Shown: in pieces, positions 55,504 to 64,000 of the stretch | Layout of the letters: every line of letters begins with the position of its first letter | Position numbering within the stretch: position 1 is the stretch's first letter | NCBI GenBank assembly: GCA_012295275.1 | Contig: CM022671.1 | Location: 19,232,956-19,296,955 of the forward strand | DNA from: Chrysomallon squamiferum | Taxonomy: Eukaryota > Mollusca > Gastropoda > Neomphalida > Peltospiridae | Length of the DNA: 64,000 nt | Direction: 5' to 3' | Position numbers and translations under genes: made by a program | Notes under the pieces: generated by a model | Seen by the model: only the letters and a program-made list of their open reading frames with translations | Databases searched by the model: none | Told to the model about the DNA's origin: nothing

Positions 55504-57381
55504 AGGACATAATTGTCTCGTCAAAGACAGGTTATACAGACTTAAAAATTACCAACAATGATCTGTGATCATATTGTCATGAGTAGCATCACATGTCAAA
55601 CAATTACCAATAATCATTTTATTTCCATTTGTCCCAAAACAAATAAAATAAAATTTAAATAACAACCTAAAACAAAATAATAATAATAACAATAATAATT
55701 AAATATTTGAGAGAAAAATATAATATAAATAATTTGAAAAACGAAAGAAAAAGTATTTTTAACTTTTAATTTAAGAAAATAATCTGGTTATCAATATTCT
55801 TTCCTTTTGCTAAAAAATACATTATATGGTCCATTTTGTACATTTTCCTCTAAAACAGGTAAATTGAAGAATTCTCTTTATCCCTGTAACACTTTACAGT
55901 TAGCACTTAAGAGTTTTCTCAGCTGTCATGGTTTAGATGAATTATTAAAATCTGACTAGGGTAAAACTATATTTGATGTTGACTGTGAAAGGTGTCCAGT
56001 TAAAAGTATGTAGCAGATATATGTTATATGTTACTTGAACCCTCAGGGCCTTATAATTCATAAGATTCAACAGATTGAAGCTTAGGGTGCCTATCAAATT
56101 TTTTATTTTATTTTTGTAAAGGCACTAATACCTGCTAAAATTTAGGTTAAAGACTGGTATCAGAGTGGGCCTGGCCAAGGGTTAGTTAATATGGCCCTGT
56201 GAATCCACCATTCTGTGTTTAAAATGCAATTTATTATTATAGCAGACAAGTCAGTATTCTTTGTTAACCTGATCATTTTTTTTAAATTTCTTACTAATAT
56301 TAGTCAGTATTGATTTGAGAGGTTCTCTTTTTGATAATGAAACTATAAAAGCTACAATTATTGCCTAAAATTTTACCACTGTTGCAAATGGATGTTTGAT
56401 GATACCGCAACATAATATCAAAAACTAGAGTGTTTTAATAACATTGTAATTTCTTTTATATTACAATTATTTTTTAAATTTAAAAAGCTTGTTGTTGTGT
56501 TTGTAAAAATAGCAATATAAACAAGTAATAACTTTTAAACATTTTTATTTCAAAATGTACAGTATAAAATAACCAAAATAATACACACGATGTAAAGCAA
56601 CCTCTGTAAGATTAGCTAGGATGAAAGCCATCAGTAATGACCCTCTTGTTAAAGAACAAGGTTTGAGAACAAAACATCATATGTCATCAATAGCTAATCT
56701 TGCAGACATTAGTCAGATTAATTATACATCACATGTATTTATCTATAAAAGAAATATCTTTATATAAACAGTAATTTGTTAATGATATTAAAAAAAACTA
56801 ACTTACAATTATAATATAATTAAATAAAAAAAACAATCTCAATGCATTATTCTACAATGATCAGTGACTTTAGAGTTAGAGGCAGATTTAGGAGGCCAAC
56901 TGTATTCCTTTAATTTCAGAAGAAAATGCAATTATACTTCAAAAAAGTATGTACCATTTAATGCTAAGCTGTATTATACAATTTTCACAAATTATGGCTA
57001 TTAATCTGAAAACCTAAAAACATACCATCTCCAAAAATTGAATGCATGTTGTCCTTAAACTGAACCCAGTTTGACACTGAATTATTAAATGGGTCAGACG
57101 TTCTATAACAGTGGGAGATAATGTTATTCAATTTTAACACTGAATACTGAAGAATAATTTACTTTTAGAAAATTATGGATTGAAAATTTTAAAATATATT
57201 AAATTAATGTTCTTAACTTTATTAAATTCAGTTAAAAACCCCCAAAGAATCTTATTTTTGACACGTAAGAATAACATAAATCACCAAATTCTCTAGAAAG
57301 AGTAGTAGAGAAGACATTAAAGTAGTTTTTGACACAGAACATCCAGCATACTCAGTTGAGAGCATGCTGGGAAGCTAGCCT
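55504..57381. other. Spacer upstream of HBP1, no gene seen
   Basis: A/T-rich. Some of it may be 3' UTR of gene D, which reads towards it. It contains a less A/T-rich stretch at 56035-56225 of unknown origin and an inverted repeat at 56603-56708. No ORF of coding character. Confidence 0.5.
56603..56708. repeat. Imperfect hairpin with nested inner hairpin
   Basis: TCTGTAAGATTAGCTA on the left pairs with TAGCTAATCTTGCAGA on the right (16 positions, one G:T), extended after a small bulge by GATGA/TCATC. The loop of about 60 bases holds a perfect 6-bp stem CTTGTT/AACAAG around AAAG. It could be a structured UTR element, a small foldback element or chance. Confidence 0.55.
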
Positions 57382-58191
57382 CATCCTCCTGGAGAATTAC
57401 AGTTACTTCTGTACACTGCTGGATTCTGCTGTGTGATCACAGTAGCCCGATCAGCTGAAAACAGAACAGTATTAAATTATTCATACAGTACAGATTAAAA
57501 ATAACTAAAAATAAAAAAATAATAAAAAATAAAAATTATAATAAGAACAATAAAAAAAAAAAAATAATAATAATTTAAAAATTCATTAATTAAGAAACAA
57601 TAATGAAAAATAAAAAATAGAATAATAACTAAAACTAGGTAGAAGAAATGAAAATTTATTTCTATAAACATTTACATTTCTATTTTCATATCTTTTTCTT
57701 CTATCATATTAGGAATTATAAAAATAAATTAAAAATGAAAATACATGATTTTAAAATACTTGTGGTTAAATAAATGATGCACATAAAATGAAGTGTATAT
57801 ACCAGAAACCTTTTAGTCTTCAATTTATTCTTTGAAATTAACATTTTAAAATGTAAAACTATAACAAACAACAACAGAGGAAAATAACACACTAACAAAA
57901 CAACAACAAATCAGAAAGACTTTGAATATGTTAAATTAAAAATGTAAATATTCACACATCCAATTTCTTTATCAGTGTTAATGGAGATAATGTGCTCCAA
58001 AGAATTAGTAATGGAATTAATCTGACCAGGGATTATTTTATTTTCATTACCTTTTGTCATGATATCATTATCAATCACTACAATTTAAAAAAAACAACAA
58101 CACCTAATTATATTATTGATCAAAATTACAGACTTTTTAAATATTATTTCTGAAACAGACTTATTTCTGATGGAACCCATATCAAATAAAA

Positions 58192-58222
<31 letters not shown>

Positions 58223-59275
58223 ACAAATAAACAAATCAATAAACATTTGTTTCTTGTATTCCCAACACGTTAAGCACGCTTCATCCTTGATTCATTATGT
58301 GTATGAATGGATCATTTTAATGGATAATCAAAGGTGGAAATGATTTATAGTTAAAAGAAAAAAATATTTTAAAAACACCCCACCCCCACATCATTAAATA
58401 AATGGAACCTATAATCAAATATTTAAAAACAATTATTTGAGAAAAACTTAGAAAGCATTTTTGCAATCATTTAGAAGTGAATTTAAATCTGATTTTTACA
58501 GACTGCAAATGTAATATTTCATAAACTTTGTGAGCACATTTATGAAATTAGTTTTCAAGAGAAATAAATACAAAATGTACCATGGAGACAATTATAGCTG
58601 GCTTGTGTCCACATCAAAATTTGAGTGCAGAGCAAAAAGAACATAAAGGTTGAAGTGTGCTGTACCAGCTAGGAGAGGAATATGAATACATTAATATATA
58701 CACAAACAAAATGATGTAACTGCTGGTCTATCATATGTCACTATCTACTGTTTTGAATTTCTGTCCTCAACATTTATAATTCCTGTGTTTTAAATAGAAA
58801 AATTTACTAAATCAAACCTCTCTACATGAATTTCTTGCACCTGCAAGTTAATCATACCAGACTAATGCGTGTAATTCAAATGAATCTCAATTTGAATTAC
58901 CAAGCATAGACGGGTCTGATTTGGTACACTTTACTGCATTTACATTTTACACCTAATAATCTATAAATATTAGCCATTTAATACAGTAACTATTGACCTA
59001 TAATATTATGATTATGAAGATGATGCTCTTCCTATATACTTTAAATTATTAAATATACTGATATTATTAAGTATTTTTTCTTTTATGTAAAATAAGCAAA
59101 ATGTGAAAAAGACAAAAGAAACATGAGTTTAAAATGAATTATTTACAAAATGTATTTAAAAATTAAATGAAATGGTTTTAATTTCTAATAAAAAAAATGA
59201 ATTAAGAAGATATAGTTAATACTATAAGTACTGTTTATTTTATAAAACAAATGCATGTATGTATGTATGTATGTA

Positions 59276-59330
<55 letters not shown>

Positions 59331-59539
59331 ATGTGCATGTGCATACTGCATTTGATATAAAAAAATGATTTGAAATTTATGTTGAAAAGAAGAGAATTAA
59401 ATGTACTCACGCTTGTGTTTCTCCTCTGACAAACTAGAGCGAGTACATTTTCTTTCCAGGGCTGCATTGTTCATGTTATTAGTGTTATCTGGCGCTCCGC
59501 AACATGCCTGCCGAATCTTTTCAGCTACATAGTTGCAGG
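57382..59539 (-). CDS. Gene D, unrecognised small or partly resolved protein (3' coding part)
   Basis: Not recognised. The best-supported exon is 59539-59411 (129 bp, CAG acceptor, GTGAGT donor), open in only one frame: CNYVAEKIRQACCGAPDN..., then MNNAALERKCTRSSLSEEKHK. It joins in phase to 57454-57382 (after TTTTCAG), giving DRATVITQQNPAVYRSNCNS and PGG before a stop. From the internal Met the product would be 45 residues; if the exon is read from its start, an upstream coding exon is missing. A donor at 60523 (ACG|GTAAGA) marks a probable non-coding first exon near the promoter shared with the GRAMD4-like gene. A competing terminal exon at 58668-58592 is also in phase. The sequence is polar with several Cys and no membrane segment in the main model. 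Confidence 0.4.
58183..58226. repeat. (AAAT)n microsatellite
   Basis: About 11 tetranucleotide units in the intron of gene D. Confidence 0.93.
59252..59329. repeat. (TATG)n and (GT)n compound microsatellite
   Basis: About seven TATG units followed by 24 GT units, about 80 bp past the donor of the 59411-59539 exon of gene D. The minus-strand His/Thr ORF is an artefact. Confidence 0.97.
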
Positions 59540-59541
59540 CT

Positions 59542-61224
59542 GTATATAAAATACATGTATATTAATGTTTAAAAGAAAAGCTATTAATACATGAACAAAG
59601 ATTAAATATCTGAATCAATCACTATAGAATATATAGCTGTAGATTGTGCTCGTATTAACCAATAAATATTTTTATTTGATTGTAAGATTTAATTAAAACA
59701 TAAAAGACCTTTTTGTAACACATTAATTTATTTTAAGTTTTTTACATGAATATGTATTGACTGTAATATTACACTAATAGATATCTTATATATATATATA
59801 ATCAATTGTTAAATATAAATATACAAAACATCAGTGATAACTAATTCAAAGATAACAAAAATACCCACACGCTCACCCCAAAATATTTGTGTTCAAGGGA
59901 TTCACATATTTAACAATTTCACAATATATTATTTACTTACAAAAGAAAATTAATGTTATTTTTGTCAAACTTCATGATCATGTTATCATTAATTTAAATA
60001 TGATTAATAATTAAATAAGCATTAATAATATTTATTTCTTATATTTAGTATATACAGTAGCAGACAAACATTTTTAGGAGCCCTATTATGGGGGCCCTTC
60101 ACAAGGTGCAATGAGGTCTGGGTAACCATAATTATCTTATTCTATGACTTATTCCATAATAGATTTGAAAATAGATCTGGGTTTAGGAGCCCTGAAGCTT
60201 AAGCTTGATTAAATTCATATTAGATCCATATATTAATATATATAATACACATACGTGACATAGTGTTTTATGGTTTTAAAAAATCACAACGAGCAGGTAA
60301 ATAATCCTTTCCTAACATATCTGGAGTAATATACATATGGCTCTCTTTCTATATAATTGCAACATCACAGGATGACTTGGCGAAAAATATGTCAATGACA
60401 CCTGTCAGGTTTCAATAACTTACTATTAATAATGATTATTATACATGAAACTAGTAGAAATAACACTAGTAATAGTAATACTAAAAATAATTACGATAAG
60501 GACAAGAAATATGGATTCTTACCGTTTATAATTAATCAAACCATCCTTGAGATCTCAGTATAATGTTCCAAGGGAACGAACTTTTAAATATTTCAAGACG
60601 AAACTGGCAAAAGACGCAACGAAGGTAACCTAAGTGGAAAGTCCAGGCAACAATAAACCTTTGATAATATGACCTGATCACGTGATTCCCGGAAATAAAC
60701 TAAATGTATGTCCCCCAGCATTATGGTCAAAGTAAATTTGTATTTTAAGTAGTGTTTATTAATAACCGGTAAGGATTTATTCATCATATTTTATATATTA
60801 TGACAGGAAAAAACTGAATAAACATGTTATGATGTCATAAGCCCATTTAACTTGTTTTTGTTAAATTTAGGTTAGTGGATGAATTGATTACAGGAAAGAA
60901 CTGAAAAGAAATTAATGTTAAAATGTAGGTACGATCAACCAAGTAATGATAGAAAGTTTTAAAACGCAGCACTAAGTAGTAAGTTCTTATTTTTCAATTC
61001 AATTACTACTATTTATATTATTATTATTGTTGTTGTTGTTTTTATTGTAAAAATTAGTAAACCATTTTATATACAAATCATCATCATACTGGATGATAAT
61101 CTTCAATTATACATAATATACGCCACTTTTGTGGTAATACATAATTGTATATGTTTGTTTTCAAATAGATTATAACATTGTCAGCTGGAGCACTGATTAC
61201 TTAGTGAACTGCTTATATGGGACA

Positions 61225-61276
<52 letters not shown>

Positions 61277-61760
61277 TGAAACATGTAAATGACCATGCTT
61301 TTTTGAGAAATCATGTTGTTTAATTGGCACAGTGATATACCTAGCTGGTACATTAGTGGCAAGTAGGTCATTACACATATTCTTAGATACATTAAAATAT
61401 ATTATGGAAACCAATAACAAGCTGAAAGCCCCTTGAATTTAATTTTGTGCAAATATATTTTTGAAAATATATTAAGTTGCAGACATAAAATATTAAGTAT
61501 CCTTTCATTACGAATAAAAGAGATAAAAAAAAGAAAAAGAAAAAAAAAGTAAAAATTATAATGTAAAATGAACAATTAACTCATAAAAATCTATATCATT
61601 TATCTTTTTTCTTCCTAACATTAACAGATAAATAATAAAAAGTTACTAGGATACAAGTTTGAATAACAATATCAAGCCAAACAGTTGAAAGCTAACACTA
61701 TTATAGTCAGTAAAAATCACTTTATTAATAAATACTGAAATTACTTATATAGTTTACATT
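59542..61760. promoter_or_regulatory. 5' regions of gene D and the GRAMD4-like gene (divergent)
   Basis: The probable gene D 5' exon ends at 60524. A palindromic E-box TCACGTGA lies at 60678-60685, in a less A/T-rich patch (60590-60720) that looks like a promoter. (AAT)n at 61224-61273. A less A/T-rich segment at 60070-60210, with GGAGCCCTATTATGGGGGCCC, may be a worn mobile element. No other ORF is supported. Confidence 0.45.
61224..61273. repeat. (AAT)n microsatellite
   Basis: About 16 AAT units upstream of the GRAMD4-like gene. Confidence 0.97.
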
Positions 61761-61814
61761 CTCTACTTATTTCAGATCCATGTACTCAATATCTGTTAAA
61801 GATCTTTGTAAATC

Positions 61815-62148
61815 ATGAGTCTGAGACACACTTTAAAATCTAGATTCAAGGGAGACAAGTATGAAGAGAAACATTCTCCCAAAACATCAAGGGGCAGAAC
61901 TTTTAGTGACTCCAGTATAAAAGATGAGGTAATGTTCTTTCAGTACTATAAATATGAATAATGAAAAAAATGTTTTAACAAGTGTCATAAATTAATTAAT
62001 ATTTTATATATATGTAAATACATATTTGTTTATATTTAGAAATGTTACAAAAAGTCTCTTAATTTTTTCAATCTAATAAACAGAAATAATAATTTTTTAA
62101 TAAATTGATAAACCATTATTTGTAAATTGTGTATCATGCTTGTTCGTT

Positions 62149-62179
<31 letters not shown>

Positions 62180-63292
62180 ATGCGTGTGTATGCGTCTGCA
62201 TATAAATATGTAGATATCAGCATGTGTGATTTGCATATGGATATGTATGTGTGTATATGGTAAACACAATTATAGTACTTTATACACTAGTAAAAATGAA
62301 AATGATTAGACTTGTTTGGATAATTATGTTAAACAAATATTTTAATACACATTACATATTAGAGATGGTTCTAAGCAATATCATATTATTTTAAGGAATA
62401 ATTTCTTTGCATGAAATGATATATACTGTAATATGATTTGTACATAATTTTACTGATATGTGTATAAATAAACTTTTGTTTTGTTGTTGTTTATGTCTCT
62501 GTAATCCAAATATTGGTAATAATGTTGGCTACTTGCAAGAATTTAGCCAAGTGGATAAGTGAGTGGATAGAGTAAGTGACCATAATCTGAAACATAGTCT
62601 TTGTTAATAATAAAGTTTGGCAATCAGATATCAAATTCTTGAGAATGCATGGAGGCACTAATATTTTGTAAAGACAACAAACTAAAAAAACATGAAAGAC
62701 TGAGTAAATCACCATCAGTTTGTCATGAATTAGTTTTACATTTATATGTTAGTCCTGTGCATATTCATTAGTTTGTTACTTTAATGTGATACCTAATTAT
62801 TAGCAAGATTGGCCACAGATAATTAGAATATCCATTAAACTAATTGTTTATACCACAGAAAGTATATTTTAAATGACAAAATTTAAATTATTTGTAATAT
62901 TTTAATCTAATATGTTGTTAAAAACTTTTAAAACACTGATGTATCTGTCAGATCTACTAAGCATTTTCTGTTAACAGACATTTGAAGTTCAGGAGCTTAA
63001 TAAAGAAGAAGATATTTTTCATGAAGCTTATTGTGACTCACCCAGCAGCAATGGCTCTGTTTTTAAAGACGGCAGTGAACGTTTAATATATGAACAACAA
63101 CTGACACAGCTACAAGAACAGCTTGTTGGTGTGATGATAGAAAACCAGAATTTACGTAAGTCCTCTTAATTCATTTAACATTTGATACTTTCTTCTTTAT
63201 CATTAGTAGACAGTTTGTATTAAATGAATGTAAATGAATTTATGGACTTGATTAATATCTGGATAATTTCCTTATTTCTGCTCAGTATGTTA

Positions 63293-63325
<33 letters not shown>

Positions 63326-64000
63326 CATTGAATATATTAGTGTGTTGAAACAGATGGTGATATTTAAATAACTTTTATACAGCTAGAAACTCTACTCCCA
63401 TGTTTTGTTAGTACTGCTGTAGTTTGTGAAGGTGAGTTGACTGAACCTGGTTAAATTTCTGTTTGGAACTATCATTGTATAGTTTTTAAACATACATTGA
63501 AACATATTGAAAAGAATGATTAAATTCTTCATGAGTAAGTTGAAGAAAAAATTATTTTTCACAGAAACAGAATTAAGCCATTTCAAGGAAACAAGTTTTC
63601 TGGACAAACTTAAACAAGAGTTAGAATATGAAAAGAAAAAATGTCTGCATTTGGAAAATCGCTGCAAGTCTTTATTGAAAAGAAAGTAAGTTAAATTAGC
63701 AAATAAGAAGAAATTAAAAAGTTAATTTAACCATCTTTGTAATGTTGCCCTTTGTATGAAATGGAATAGTAAAATAACCACAAATAAAATATATTTGTTG
63801 TTGATCATGAAAAATACAAAACAAAAAAACAACCAAAAACCCTCTTAATATTGGAGTATTTTATATTCTCAATAATTCAGGAATGATAAACATTAAGTAT
63901 TTATTTTTATAATCCTCTGTGCTATAGAAAGAAAAAGAAGAGCAGCTCTCCAGAGAGTGATGAGAGCCAGGAAAAGCCAAAGTCTGAAGCAGCTGCTGTT
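61815..64000 (+). CDS. GRAMD4: GRAMD4-like gene, 5' part (four coding exons, runs off the window)
   Basis: Exons 61815-61928, 62978-63155, 63565-63685 and 63928 to the window end join in phase to about 145 residues. The start MSLRHTLKSRFKGDK resembles the RFRGHK opening of human GRAMD4. The coiled-coil (YEQQLTQLQEQLVGVMIENQ, ELSHFKE, DKLKQELEYEKKKCLHLENR) matches the human helix (EIKGHLEIALLEKHFLQEEL, RQELDRERQRRMELEQ) in register and length. A polybasic KRKKKKK stretch and a Ser/Glu-rich segment (SSSPESDESQEKPKSE) follow. The GRAM domain and membrane segments expected of GRAMD4 lie beyond the edge, so the call is moderate. In vertebrates GRAMD4 is a mitochondrial/ER pro-apoptotic E2F1 target. 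The ATG follows an acceptor (TTTCAG) at 61774-61775. Confidence 0.6.
62153..62180. repeat. (GT)n microsatellite
   Basis: About 13 GT units with TGCG variants following, in the first intron of the GRAMD4-like gene. Confidence 0.95.
63293..63323. repeat. Poly-A tract
   Basis: About 31 A residues in the second coding intron of the GRAMD4-like gene. Confidence 0.95.

Overview
The window is AT-rich nuclear DNA from an animal. Genes have many short exons, introns of roughly 150 bp to 4 kb with GT/AG borders, and microsatellites are frequent (AG, GT, CA, TA, AAT, TATG, long poly-A). HBP1 (AXH plus HMG box), a GRAMD4-like gene and POT1 fit a bilaterian. Repeat style, compact introns and divergence from human proteins suggest an invertebrate; a mollusc or other lophotrochozoan is my best guess, not a demonstrated placement.

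Layout from left to right: PUS7 (-, 16 coding exons, complete); two tandem, unrecognised basic-protein paralogues A and B (-, two coding exons each); a small basic Ser/Lys-rich orphan C (-); WASHC1 (+, three coding exons), head to head with C; METAP2 (-, 12 exons), tail to tail with WASHC1; POT1 (+, 18 exons), head to head with METAP2; a 5.9 kb gene-poor gap; HBP1 (-, 11 exons), tail to tail with POT1; a poorly resolved small gene D (-); and the first four coding exons of a GRAMD4-like gene (+) that runs off the right edge. Exon borders were read by hand, and reading phase closes across every junction of PUS7, WASHC1, METAP2, POT1, HBP1, A and B.

The genes do not form a pathway: tRNA/mRNA pseudouridylation, endosomal actin nucleation, N-terminal Met removal, telomere capping, cell-cycle transcription and a GRAM-domain protein. 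The unusual points are the A/B family, which I cannot assign to any known family and whose two members each have a perfect CRE palindrome upstream; a POT1 with an extra N-terminal OB-like domain and a much reduced Holliday-junction-resolvase-like insert; and an HBP1 carrying two N-terminal C2H2-type zinc fingers. POT1 introns also carry four separate local tandem duplications, and an HBP1 intron carries a decayed Tigger/pogo DNA transposon.
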